From an uncultured Eubacterium sp. (GTDB lineage: Bacteria > Bacillota > Clostridia > Lachnospirales > Lachnospiraceae), in the NCBI GenBank assembly GCA_910589595.1, contig CAJUTM010000005.1, positions 1 through 36,774 of the forward strand: DNA of 36,774 nt, written 5' to 3'. Within the stretch, counting starts at the first letter, position 1. Each line of letters opens with the position of its first letter. A program made the translations under genes and the position numbers. Under the pieces are notes generated by a model. The model made no database searches. It was not told the origin of the DNA and saw only the letters and a list, made by a program, of their open reading frames with translations. Positions 7,832-15,198 of the stretch are shown here, one piece after another.

Positions 7832-7861
7832 ATAATAGCTTGCCTTACAGCCAACATTCAA
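7832..7861 (-). promoter_or_regulatory. Possible promoter of the HTH-PurM gene
   Basis: On the minus strand TTGAAT and TATTAT are 18 bp apart. An overlapping alternative is TTGGCT with TAAAAT at 16 bp. Both lie within 60 bp of the start codon. The stretch is AT-rich, so the choice is uncertain. Confidence 0.4.
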
Positions 7862-7923
7862 TAACCAGAATAGGGAGTTTCTTTTATCAATTCAACTGCT
7901 GGTGGAATCACTGCGTATAAATA

Positions 7924-8853
7924 CTATTTGCTATCCTGCTCTTTTAAAGATTTTACTTTTCTCTCTGTTATCTTATCCTTTTCATCAAGTGTTCCGCACA
8001 AGATTGGTGATTCTAAATTATACTGACTACAGCTCTTTGCAACACTTTCTTCACTGTAATTTGCATAGCAATACTTACAACCGTTTTTACATGTATTATA
8101 TGTGCCGATTTCAACGCTTTCCATACACCCGCATTCCTGACGCTGATTTTTGTCTTTACTCACTTTGAGCTTACACCCGATTATGCTTTCTATGAGGTTT
8201 TTATCTATACAACAATTGTGTTCAATACCGCACTCGTGCAAATCTATCCTCTCCGCACAACTCCCCACCGTCATTCCGTTGTCCTTTGCAATAACAGCAA
8301 TTTTCTTTGAGAACTCTAATAACTCAGTTGTATCAACCTCATACGGAGCAAGTAATTCCATATTTTTCTTATTCTTTGCATATACATCAACAAAACTTAT
8401 AACACACTTCTCGGTATATCCTCGAAGCGCTGTCGCAATTTGTTCAAACGCCTTTAAATGATATTCCTTAGTATACTGATTTGTAAAAATAACAGGGTCA
8501 TATCTCCATATCACCCTGTTCATTCCTATTTTTTCCGACAACTCCTGAAATATCGGAATCATCTTCTCCTTTTTATGAGGAACATTTCGCTCTATGTCTT
8601 TTCCATATCCGGTCAATGTAAACTGAAAATAGTAATCATACGAAGCGAGTTCATCTAACCTGTCAAGCATTGGCTGCGGATTCTTCGTCCAAAATACAAT
8701 ACAATCAACTACTTCCGGTGTTATATCAATCTTACTTACCTGACGTGCATTCATTGGATTTCTAACATATACGCAACCTGCTTTTATTCTATTAAAAAAC
8801 CACTCCGAATAATAATTGGGGATATCTGTTCTGCGGCTTACGCTTAATATCAT
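7924..8853 (-). CDS. DUF1848 family protein (radical-SAM-like Fe-S protein of unknown function)
   Basis: A 309-residue protein with the hallmark start MILSVSRRTDIPNYYSEWFFNRI, then YVRNPMNARQVSKI, VDCIVFWTKNPQPM, YYFQFTLTGYG and VIWRYDPV, all typical of DUF1848. Near the C-terminus a Cys cluster CKNGCKYCYAN (C-x3-C-x2-C) follows CGCMES. This resembles a radical SAM cluster at an unusual C-terminal position, and an Fe-S cluster is likely. The reaction is unknown. A CC pair and an ECG lie just before it. ATG start at 8853. It stands between the HTH-PurM and DpnII operons with ~110 bp of non-coding DNA on its upstream side and no clear tie to either. Confidence 0.8.
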   Translation of the reverse strand: MILSVSRRTDIPNYYSEWFFNRIKAGCVYVRNPMNARQVSKIDITPEVVDCIVFWTKNPQPMLDRLDELASYDYYFQFTLTGYGKDIERNVPHKKEKMIPIFQELSEKIGMNRVIWRYDPVIFTNQYTKEYHLKAFEQIATALRGYTEKCVISFVDVYAKNKKNMELLAPYEVDTTELLEFSKKIAVIAKDNGMTVGSCAERIDLHECGIEHNCCIDKNLIESIIGCKLKVSKDKNQRQECGCMESVEIGTYNTCKNGCKYCYANYSEESVAKSCSQYNLESPILCGTLDEKDKITERKVKSLKEQDSK

Positions 8854-8961
8854 TTTTTATCTGTCCCTTCAAGCTTTTCAAATACTACGCTTTTTTACAC
8901 ATGCTATTGACAACATATCTTCTCTAAGTAAGTGCAAGCTATTTAATTGTTTATAATACTA

Positions 8962-9342
8962 CTATATCAGTGCTCCCCATTCCTCTAACGAATAGTATTT
9001 CGTTAATTTATAATGTGCTTCAGCAACAGTATTAAACATCATTTGATTTACAGTAGCATTGGTAGGAACCATAAACCCAAATGCCACAGCTTCTCTAATA
9101 CTTGGTCCAAAAGCTCCTTTATACAAATTGCTTCCCTCTGAATTTTGCTTTAAACTTAAGTAATGTACATCTTCTCTCATTTCGTCTTTCAAATCAGCAT
9201 ATTCATCCTTTATCTGTGATGCTGAAATACAATCAGTTCCATCTAAATACTTTTCAATAATATGCAAAAGATGTTCCACTCGTCCAATATAATTTACCAT
9301 TACATTAGCCAGCTCAGAATCCGTCATTTCTCTAAAATTCAT
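8962..9342 (-). CDS. Unknown small protein, fourth gene of the DpnII operon
   Basis: About 126 residues, not recognised. It is acidic in the first half, with a predicted helical stretch (VEHLLHIIEKYLDG… DEYADLKDEMREDVHYLSL), then a less charged segment FGPSIREAVAFGFMVPTNATVNQMMFNT and a helical end. There are no cysteines arranged for metal, no signal peptide and no membrane segment. It begins 12 bp after the dpnB stop using the ATG at 9342, with GGAGG 7 bp before it; the ATG at 9348 is too close to that site. Position and spacing say it is expressed with the restriction genes. It has no counterpart in the three-gene pneumococcal DpnII cassette. An accessory, immunity or regulatory role is only a guess. 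Confidence 0.65.
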   Translation of the reverse strand: MNFREMTDSELANVMVNYIGRVEHLLHIIEKYLDGTDCISASQIKDEYADLKDEMREDVHYLSLKQNSEGSNLYKGAFGPSIREAVAFGFMVPTNATVNQMMFNTVAEAHYKLTKYYSLEEWGALI

Positions 9343-9354
9343 TTCCATGCCTCC

Positions 9355-10218
9355 CTATACAAATATTTCTTTCATCACACCATTCTCCATGTCATCAATA
9401 CTGTAAATCGTATCCATGACCTCGAATGTTTCTCTTAGATTACCTCTCGCACTCTTCCAGCCAATTCCATCCGTAAACCACACAAAAGTAAATCCATCTA
9501 TAGTATCAGCTTCTTGTGAAAGCATTTTATAACTTCTTGCAGTTTCATTTAGTTTTGAGCCACCACCGCCATAGAAATTTGTTTCAATACCATAAATCAT
9601 CTTATCCGTCTTGATTACAAAATCAAATCTCTTAGCAGCCTTACCCTGATTAGAAAGTGCAGATAAATCAATATTCCACTTTTCTTCAATATCCTTAAGA
9701 TACATTTCCTTAAAGTAATTCACATTCTTTTCAAATCCTGCTGCCACGATGTACTTTTCAACCAAATCTTCCATTTGGTGACCGCCACGATTCTTACGAC
9801 CATTAGAATCCAATCCTGTTTCAATCCCCAAAACATAATCCACAAGATTGTTTACCAAATGATTTGCAATCATATCAAACAACCCAGTCTTACACATGAA
9901 TACCATATACTGCTTCACACCATAATTCATCTTCTTGAAATTATACAAAAACGCACCTTCTTCATCCTGTGCATAAACTTCATGCCCTCTCACCGCAAGC
10001 AGTAACGGAACGCATTGCAATGTTTCCGGATACTTTGTCACTATCTTCTCAAAATCTTCTTCAATATTTTTAGAACCAATCAATGAATTCAAGATATTCA
10101 ACTCAACCTTGATTTTATCTACATTTCTTACGACTTTTTCAAAGTCGATATAGTAATCATAACTTGATATACTTGGTCTAAACTTACTCAGCCATTCATC
10201 AAAATTTCTCTTTATCAT
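9355..10218 (-). CDS. dpnB: DpnII-type restriction endonuclease (cuts unmethylated GATC)
   Basis: A 287-residue protein very close to pneumococcal DpnII over its whole length. Matches include the N-terminal NFDEWLSKF, IKVELNILNSLIGSKNIEEDF, the NHLVNNLVDYVLGIE segment, DSNGRKNRGG, KRFDFVIKTDKMIYGIETNFYGGGGSKLNETARSYKM and the end LRETFEVMDTIYSIDD. The D-F-V-I-K … E-T-N-F pair within the FDFVIK block is the likely PD-(D/E)XK-type catalytic core. Family members cut unmethylated GATC as dimers. The gene overlaps dpnA by 20 bp, which suggests translational coupling so that nuclease follows methylase. No frameshift or missing motif is seen; it looks functional. Confidence 0.95.
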   Translation of the reverse strand: MIKRNFDEWLSKFRPSISSYDYYIDFEKVVRNVDKIKVELNILNSLIGSKNIEEDFEKIVTKYPETLQCVPLLLAVRGHEVYAQDEEGAFLYNFKKMNYGVKQYMVFMCKTGLFDMIANHLVNNLVDYVLGIETGLDSNGRKNRGGHQMEDLVEKYIVAAGFEKNVNYFKEMYLKDIEEKWNIDLSALSNQGKAAKRFDFVIKTDKMIYGIETNFYGGGGSKLNETARSYKMLSQEADTIDGFTFVWFTDGIGWKSARGNLRETFEVMDTIYSIDDMENGVMKEIFV

Positions 10219-11011
10219 TCGCTACCTTCTCCAATCTTCTCTTAGATATCTCCAAGTATTCTTCGCTTACATCTATTCCAATAAACTTCCGTCCAAATCG
10301 TATAGCCTCTACTCCGGTAGTTCCAGAACCGCAAAAAGGATCCAAAATAACTTGTCCCCCCTCCGTAGATGCCAATACAATTTTTTCCAGCAAATATTCT
10401 GGCTTCTGTGTAGGATGCTTGCCTTCTGTTTTCTCCGAAGGTTTCGTCAACGCACCTGTCCAGACATCCTTCATCTGCTTTCCACCATTCATTTTCTTCA
10501 TTTTCTTATAATCAAAAAAATGTCGAGACTTCTTATCATTCTTCTTTGCCCATAGAATAGTTTCTGTAGAATGTGTGAAGCATCGGCATGCTAAGTTTGG
10601 TGGTGGATTTGTTTTCTGCCATGTTATGTTGTTGATTATCTTGAAGTCTTCCTGCTCCAATGCCATACCAATTGAATATATATTGTGTAGTGTTCCTGAT
10701 ATCCAAATCGTGCCGTTCGGCTTTAGTACTTTCTTACATAACTTAATCCACTTTCTGTTAAACTTGTGTTTTTCTTGGACGCTGGTTCCACTTTCCGAAA
10801 GCTTATCCCATAAGCCTTTATTTACTGAAACCATCTTTCCACCCTGACATGTAATGCCATCATTACTCAAAAAGTAAGGTGGATCTGCAAATATCATATC
10901 CACAGATTCCGGTTCCATTTTTGTTAGAATTTTAAAAGAATCATCTAATATTAACTGCGATTCTTCTGTCTCGAAATATAATGGCACTTTCTTTGTAAAT
11001 AAGTTTTCCAT
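10199..11011 (-). CDS. dpnA: DpnA-type adenine methyltransferase (GATC, also single-stranded DNA)
   Basis: A 270-residue beta-class N6-adenine methyltransferase. Motif IV is ADPPYFLSN near residue 42 and motif I is DPFCGSGTTG near 225. WISGTLHNIYSIGMALEQEDFKIINNITWQKTNPPPN, HSTETILWAKKNDKK and KHPTQKPEYLLEKI are near-identical to pneumococcal DpnA. In pneumococcus DpnA methylates GATC also in single-stranded DNA, which protects incoming transforming DNA. Its presence hints that natural DNA uptake may matter in this host, although no competence gene lies in the window. It starts 12 bp after the dpnM stop and overlaps dpnB. Confidence 0.95.
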   Translation of the reverse strand: MENLFTKKVPLYFETEESQLILDDSFKILTKMEPESVDMIFADPPYFLSNDGITCQGGKMVSVNKGLWDKLSESGTSVQEKHKFNRKWIKLCKKVLKPNGTIWISGTLHNIYSIGMALEQEDFKIINNITWQKTNPPPNLACRCFTHSTETILWAKKNDKKSRHFFDYKKMKKMNGGKQMKDVWTGALTKPSEKTEGKHPTQKPEYLLEKIVLASTEGGQVILDPFCGSGTTGVEAIRFGRKFIGIDVSEEYLEISKRRLEKVANDKEKF

Positions 11012-11023
11012 TATCTCGACTCC

Positions 11024-11857
11024 TCAATAATTGCACATGATCACCTCTTCGCCAACCCTGTTAGATGCATCTGAATTAATCATACGCTTTACACTTACAA
11101 CATCTATTCTGTAACCTTTGTTACCATACAACTCATTAATCAAGTCTGTATTATGATTTGTGAGCATACAATAACAACCTCTAACTGTTAATTCATCAAA
11201 AAGGTTAGCCAGTCGCTTATGGCTTTCTATATCAAATCCCTCTTTTGTGTATGACTCGAAGGATGTAGGATTCAATGGAGCATATGGGCTGTCCATAAAT
11301 ACAAAATCGCTCTTCTTTGCATGCTTGCAAGCTGCTTCAAAATCCCCATCTATAATAGTTACTCCCTGCAAGTACTTTGAAATAGCCATAATAACCTCTT
11401 CCTCAACAGAAGCCCTACGGCTATTGTTATACGGAACATTAAATAATCCTTTGCCATTTACCCGATACAAACCATTAAAACAATGCTTATTAATAAATAC
11501 AAACAATGCAGCCAATTCCACATCATACTCTGCTTTCATCAGCTTGTCATTGTAATGCTCTCTGAGAGAATAATAGTATTCCTTACCGTCATCCCACATT
11601 TCCGCATCAAGTTTGTTTACAGCCTTCAAGAATGCATTCGGTGCACTGCATATCTGTTTGTATGTATTTATTAGTGCTTTATTTATATCATTTATTAGCG
11701 CATTTGCAGGTAACAGTTCAAATATTACCGCACCGCCACCCACAAATGGCTCAAAATAATTATTATACTTTTCAGGCATTCTTTCCTTTATCTGTGGAAG
11801 TAACTGACGCTTACCACCAGCCCATTTCACAAACGGAGCGACACTTGAATTACTCAT
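11024..11857 (-). CDS. dpnM: DpnM/Dam-type GATC adenine methyltransferase
   Basis: A 277-residue alpha-class N6-adenine methyltransferase. The SAM-binding region is APFVKWAGGKRQLLPQIKERMP and NYFEPFVGGGAVIFEL. The middle has FVFINKHCFNGLYRVNGKGLFNVPYNN, the Dam/DpnM core, and motif IV is DSPYAPL where DpnM has DPPY. It methylates adenine in GATC of double-stranded DNA and protects against DpnB. ATG at 11857 was chosen because GAAGAGGG precedes it and it overlaps the stop of the upstream methyltransferase remnant (ATGA). A TTG at 11893 is in frame but poorer. First gene of the dpnM-dpnA-dpnB operon. Confidence 0.93.
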   Translation of the reverse strand: MSNSSVAPFVKWAGGKRQLLPQIKERMPEKYNNYFEPFVGGGAVIFELLPANALINDINKALINTYKQICSAPNAFLKAVNKLDAEMWDDGKEYYYSLREHYNDKLMKAEYDVELAALFVFINKHCFNGLYRVNGKGLFNVPYNNSRRASVEEEVIMAISKYLQGVTIIDGDFEAACKHAKKSDFVFMDSPYAPLNPTSFESYTKEGFDIESHKRLANLFDELTVRGCYCMLTNHNTDLINELYGNKGYRIDVVSVKRMINSDASNRVGEEVIMCNY

Positions 11858-12354
11858 TGACGATCCCTCTTCCCTATGTCCGCAAATGGACAATTCTTTA
11901 CATATCCATTATACTTGCAAACATTCAAAATAACAACTAGTACTTTCACTTTTGTGAAGCAATCTACTTCTTTCAATACACGAATGGATTCCTCCGCTAC
12001 TTTGCTCATTTCTGTCAAAAACGCTTCTACACCAAACAAGGAAATATCCCCTTCTATCCCTTTACTGTACTTAATGATATTTGCATAGAGCGGATGTGTA
12101 CAAATAAAGTCAATGCGATTATCTTTGATAAAATGTAAATTCGCAGCACTGCCATTTCGTGTAAATATTTTTGAATTTGTTTCACATTGGAATTGTAAAT
12201 TTGTTTCAGAGAGCGAAACAGATTGCGGATTGATGTCAACACCTACCGCATTACGATTGAGTAGCTTCGCCTCGACTAAGGTTGTTCCACTACCCATAAA
12301 TTGATCTAAGATCCATTCACCGGGATTAGAGATATTCCTCCTTCTTTTTATCGG
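11854..12354 (-). pseudogene. C-terminal remnant of a second DNA methyltransferase
   Basis: The open frame begins after a TAA at 12355-12357 without a credible start (first ATG at 12297 falls inside motif I). It encodes NISNPGEWILDQFMGSGTTLVEAKLLNRNAVGVDIN, the SAM-binding motif I block of an amino-methyltransferase. Next comes DFICTHPLYANIIKYSKGIEGD, where motif IV should read PPY but has PLY. After SIRVLK the sequence no longer resembles the family. A typical N-terminal half is absent. In another frame just upstream, an ATG at ~12389 opens 21 codons that could be the old N-terminus before a deletion. Its stop overlaps the dpnM start, so it may still be translated as a leader for dpnM. Confidence 0.7.
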
Positions 12355-12402
12355 TTATATTATTGTAACTCATATCTTTGTAAAAATCCATACCAACATT
12401 CT

Positions 12403-12462
12403 TTCACAATAAGTGAATTTATATAAAATCCGTCTCATGAGATAATATTCACAGATAGTGAA
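12403..12462. promoter_or_regulatory. Paired TTCAC-N5-GTGAA palindromes, probable controller-protein operators
   Basis: Two perfect 15-bp palindromes, TTCACAATAAGTGAA (12403-12417) and TTCACAGATAGTGAA (12448-12462), have centres 45 bp apart. A TCTCATGAGA palindrome (12433-12442) sits nearly midway. They occupy the divergent promoter region between the HTH gene and the methyltransferase remnant. That is the arrangement of C-boxes in controller-regulated type II restriction systems. Binding by the adjacent HTH protein is inferred. Confidence 0.6.
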
Positions 12463-12474
12463 AGAGGTGTTTGT

Positions 12475-12708
12475 ATGCTTTTTAATAACGATACCGACCT
12501 ATATTGTGTTATAGGTTCAAATATAAAATATTACAGAGAACAAGCTAAATTAACACAGGTACAACTAGCAGAACAAGCTAAAATCAGCATCAGCTATCTA
12601 TCTAAAATCGAAGCTGCCGGATGCAATAAAAGTTTATCCATTTCTGTTTTAAATCAAGTTGCAAATGTACTTGGTGTTGAAATAAGTGAATTTTTTAAGG
12701 AGGTATAA
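12475..12708 (+). CDS. Small XRE-type HTH protein, probable restriction controller (C protein)
   Basis: A 77-residue protein that is little more than one HTH_3 domain: IGSNIKYYREQAKLTQVQLAEQAKISISYLSKIEAAG, then LSISVLNQVANVLGVEISEFFKEV. Size and layout fit C proteins, which bind boxes upstream of their own gene and delay expression of the endonuclease until methylase has built up. The gene directly precedes a PD-(D/E)XK nuclease gene (3-bp gap, whose AAGGAGG lies inside the end of this gene). It is divergent from a methyltransferase remnant and has paired palindromes upstream. ATG with GAGG upstream. HTH identity is sure; the C-protein role is inferred from context. Confidence 0.8.
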   Translation: MLFNNDTDLYCVIGSNIKYYREQAKLTQVQLAEQAKISISYLSKIEAAGCNKSLSISVLNQVANVLGVEISEFFKEV

Positions 12709-12711
12709 TCT

Positions 12712-13239
12712 ATGTCAAGAAACCCAAACAGATTCGGTGGTGGAGCCCAAACCAACAGAAACGGATTACATTTTGAACAGACCACATCATTAAATGATGC
12801 CTTAATTCATGCCGGTTTTCAAATTTGTAATCAATATGATGTATACAAGAATAACATACTAATTGGGCACTCCGTAAACAAATCAAAATTTTCTACTGTA
12901 TTTTTAAGAAATTATAACATTAATTATTTACAGTATAATTCCAAACGCTGGGATCCCGATGAAGCATTTGTGAATTTGGAAAACCGTACCGTTTACATCA
13001 TCGAAAAAAAATTCCAACAAACTAATGGTTCAGTTGATGAAAAATTATCAACCTTTCTATTCAAAAAACGTGAATATGAAAAACTATTAACTCCTATTGG
13101 TTTTCACGTCGTTTATATTTACTTACTATCTTCTAATTGGTTTAATAATAAAAAATACAAAGACTATTTTGACTATATGGAAGAACAAAGTTGTCCTTAT
13201 TTCTTTGATATACTTCCTCTCGAAGCTTTGGGATTATAA
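12712..13239 (+). CDS. Probable type II restriction endonuclease, PD-(D/E)XK fold
   Basis: A 175-residue protein with a clear PD-x14-E-x-K motif (Pro82-Asp83, Glu98-Lys99-Lys100 in VYIIEKKFQ). It also has a Gly-rich N-terminal GGGAQTNRNGLHFEQ and the segment KKFQQTNGSVDEKLSTFLFKKREYEKLL, which I associate with small type II endonucleases. Specificity cannot be told from sequence. It is translationally tied to the controller-like gene and followed by a hairpin terminator. Its divergent methyltransferase partner is truncated, so either this nuclease is silent or inactive, or its sites are protected by another methylase such as the adjacent GATC enzymes. Confidence 0.7.
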   Translation: MSRNPNRFGGGAQTNRNGLHFEQTTSLNDALIHAGFQICNQYDVYKNNILIGHSVNKSKFSTVFLRNYNINYLQYNSKRWDPDEAFVNLENRTVYIIEKKFQQTNGSVDEKLSTFLFKKREYEKLLTPIGFHVVYIYLLSSNWFNNKKYKDYFDYMEEQSCPYFFDILPLEALGL

Positions 13240-13256
13240 ATATACCCACACAAAGC

Positions 13257-13288
13257 GTAGTAGCCATTACATATGGCTACTACATTTT
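13257..13288 (+). terminator. Rho-independent terminator after the endonuclease gene
   Basis: A perfect 11-bp stem (GTAGTAGCCAT / ATGGCTACTAC) with a 5-nt loop is followed by ATTTT, starting 17 bp after the nuclease stop codon. The U-tract is short but the stem is strong. Confidence 0.7.
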
Positions 13289-13293
13289 CAATT

Positions 13294-13712
13294 CTATCTG
13301 CCAAACCCACTTCTAATCTTTTCAACCGCCTGTCCGATACTCTCCAACAGATTCCTCTCGTACAGATTAACGCAGTCGTTTTTCAGAGTGTTAAAATACC
13401 CCTCGATGGGAGCATTGTCGTAGTTAACTCCTGCTTTGCTCATACTCTGAGTCACATGGACAGATTCGCTAGAATTCCACAAACGCTTTCGATGTATATT
13501 GGGAACCTTGGTCGCTGGTGATCTGTCACGCTTGCCATGACTCTCCGGTCATATAGGTCAAGGATGCTGCAGTTATAGCGCGCTTCTCCATTTTTCAAGA
13601 ACAGATGTGTGAAATCGGTACACCATTTCTGATTTGCATGGTCTGTACGAAACTCCTCCAGACGGAGGCGGACAAACTTCTTTTTAAATTCGGGATTGTA
13701 ATTTTGCGGCAT
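13294..13712 (-). mobile_element. Degenerate IS3-family transposase remnant
   Basis: From 13712 leftward: MPQNYNPEFKKKFVRLRLEE, the start of an IS3 OrfA, jumps directly to OrfB integrase sequence (NQKWCTDFTHLFLKNGEARYNCSILDLYDRRVMASVTD). It then jumps after another deletion to SDQGSQYTSKAFVEF in a different frame. An extra base near 13470 shifts to SVHVTQSMSKAGVNYDNAPIEGYFNTLKNDCVNLY (up to 13294). At least two internal deletions and one frameshift make it dead. No terminal inverted repeats could be identified. Confidence 0.8.
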
Positions 13713-13763
13713 AATATCTATCTCTTTTCCTTGTGAAATGATTATGACAGCTACTTCCATCCA

Positions 13764-13958
13764 TTGATGGATCAACTTAAGATTGACCGTACACTACATT
13801 GTTACAGGCACACATGTATTCCCATGCTAGCAAAAGCCGGTGTCAATCAGACCATTATCAAGAAGATTGTGGGGCACTCCGGTGCAATAACTTTGACCGA
13901 GAAAGCATATACCCACTTTGATGTTAAGGCGCTTGTAAATGCGATTAATCGAATCTAA
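13764..13958 (+). pseudogene. C-terminal stub of a tyrosine recombinase (phage/ICE integrase)
   Basis: 64 residues carrying the end of an integrase catalytic domain: LHCYRHTCIPMLAKAGVNQTIIKKIVGHSGAITLTEKAYTHF. Catalytic box II (H-x-x-R), the later His in GHS and the nucleophile Tyr in AYTHF are present. The N-terminal DNA-binding and first catalytic part is missing; the IS3 remnant begins right upstream. It points away from the IS and toward rpsI, ending just before the rpsI terminator. It is what is left of an integrated element. Confidence 0.75.
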
Positions 13959-13967
13959 GAAACGCAC

Positions 13968-14004
13968 AAAAAAGGACATTCCCAGATTTCTCTGAAAATG
14001 TCCT
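13968..14004 (-). terminator. rpsI: Terminator of the rplM-rpsI operon
   Basis: On the minus strand AGGACATT pairs with AATGTCCT, with an inner CAGA/TCTG stem closed by a GAAA tetraloop, followed by TTTTTT. It lies ~130 bp past the rpsI stop. Between them, 14033-14064 holds a separate 8-bp inverted repeat (ATGTGTTG / CAACACAT); otherwise this stretch contains no gene. Confidence 0.85.
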
Positions 14005-14134
14005 ATACATATCATTGATATTCGTGCTGCATATGTGTTGCATACCATTTGAAGTCCAACACATCTGACAACTTTCCACAACCTCTGTAACCCTTGTAAA
14101 ACCGGTTTTTTCTCGCAATCGCGTTGACTGCAGA

Positions 14135-14527
14135 TTATCTCTTCGAGAACTGTGGTGCACGACGAGCCTTTTTCAAACCATACTTCTTACGCTCTTTCAT
14201 TCTCGAATCACGAGTCAGATAACCCGCTTTCTTAAGGATTGGTCTGAAATCAGCATCTGCCTCATTCAGCGCACGTGCGATACCATGACGGATAGCGCCT
14301 GCCTGACCGGTAAATCCGCCGCCTTTTACTGTAATTTTAGCGTCGTATTTATCTGCGGTATTGGTCGCTTCTAATGGTTGGCGTGCAATAATCTTCAGCG
14401 TATCAAGACCGAAGTAGTCATCTATGTCTTTTTTATTTACTGTAATTTTACCGGTACCTGGTGTAAGGTATACACGAGCGATACTGGATTTTCTTCTTCC
14501 TGTTCCATAAAATGTTGAACTAGCCAA
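14135..14527 (-). CDS. rpsI: 30S ribosomal protein S9
   Basis: 130 residues, full length for S9: STFYGTGRRKSSIARVYLTPGTGKITVN at the start, GGFTGQAGAIRHGIARAL in the middle, and the basic tail RERKKYGLKKARRAPQFSKR that reaches toward the P-site tRNA. The start codon is TTG, with AAGGAG 8 bp upstream and no better alternative. It follows rplM by 25 bp in the usual rplM-rpsI pair. Confidence 0.97.
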   Translation of the reverse strand: MASSTFYGTGRRKSSIARVYLTPGTGKITVNKKDIDDYFGLDTLKIIARQPLEATNTADKYDAKITVKGGGFTGQAGAIRHGIARALNEADADFRPILKKAGYLTRDSRMKERKKYGLKKARRAPQFSKR

Positions 14528-14552
14528 TGTTATCTCTCCTTTCTACACCTCA

Positions 14553-14981
14553 TTAAATATCTAATGCTTCCGGTTTCTGCGCTGCATGTTTGTGCTCAGG
14601 ACCTGCATATACATGCAGTTTTGTAAGCATCTGACGTCCCAAAGGTCCCTTTGGAAGCATGCCCTTTACTGCGTGAGTAATAACAAATTCCGGTTTTTTA
14701 TTCATCATCTCTTTTAATGTAGTCTCTTTCATACCGCCTACATATTCTGAATGGTGATAATAAATCTTCTGGTCTAATTTTTTACCTGTTACTTTAATTT
14801 TCTCAGCATTAACAACAATTACATAATCACCTGTATCAATGTGAGGTGTGTAGATAGGTTTGTTCTTTCCTCTTAAAACATTTGCAACCTCAGATGCAAG
14901 ACGCCCCAAAGTTTTTCCTTCAGCGTCTACTACATACCATTTTCTTTCCACTGTGGATGGGCTTGCCATAAAACTTTTCAT
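14553..14981 (-). CDS. rplM: 50S ribosomal protein L13
   Basis: 142 residues from ATG at 14981, the normal L13 length. AAGGAGG lies 9 bp upstream; a longer in-frame reading from 15029 has no site and adds non-conserved residues. Family sequence: KWYVVDAEGKTLGRLASEVANVLRGKNKP, YVIVVNAEKIKVTGKK, and VKGMLPKGPLGRQMLTKLHVYAG. L13 is an early assembly protein of the large subunit. First gene of the rplM-rpsI operon with its own promoter and ~130-nt 5' leader. Confidence 0.97.
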   Translation of the reverse strand: MKSFMASPSTVERKWYVVDAEGKTLGRLASEVANVLRGKNKPIYTPHIDTGDYVIVVNAEKIKVTGKKLDQKIYYHHSEYVGGMKETTLKEMMNKKPEFVITHAVKGMLPKGPLGRQMLTKLHVYAGPEHKHAAQKPEALDI

Positions 14982-15118
14982 CCTTGGAATCCTCCTTATT
15001 TCGTTCTGCCGACCATCCTCCCTGTCCACAGGAGCAAAATCAGCATTTGTTTCCTTTTAATATGTTAAAATACCGTTACCGGGGCATTGGATTTGGTATT
15101 TTCACGTCATACTAAAAC

Positions 15119-15147
15119 AGTATATAATATTCGTTCCCCACTGTCAA
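15119..15147 (-). promoter_or_regulatory. rplM: Promoter of rplM-rpsI
   Basis: On the minus strand a consensus TTGACA and TATACT are separated by exactly 17 bp, ~135 bp upstream of the rplM ATG. The resulting leader (to 14982) could hold an L13-type autoregulatory structure as known in other Firmicutes; I could not identify the conserved fold by eye. Confidence 0.85.
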
Positions 15148-15198
15148 GAAATTTCTTTCAATCCATCTTACCCAATCCATCTTACGTGAAACAGGAAC

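Noticed and set aside
11904..12297. Methyltransferase remnant as a functional short methylase
   Set aside because: It starts within motif I, has PLY in motif IV and loses similarity after the middle, so it cannot form a complete catalytic domain.
14033..14064. Inverted repeat ATGTGTTG/CAACACAT as the terminator of rpsI or an att site
   Set aside because: No U-run follows on either strand, the GAAA-capped hairpin at 13968-14004 is a far better terminator, and no second copy suggesting att was seen.
14860..15060. Plus-strand open frames opposite ribosomal, ecf, truA and esterase genes
   Set aside because: They are antisense shadows of strongly conserved minus-strand genes, without ribosome binding sites or recognisable domains.
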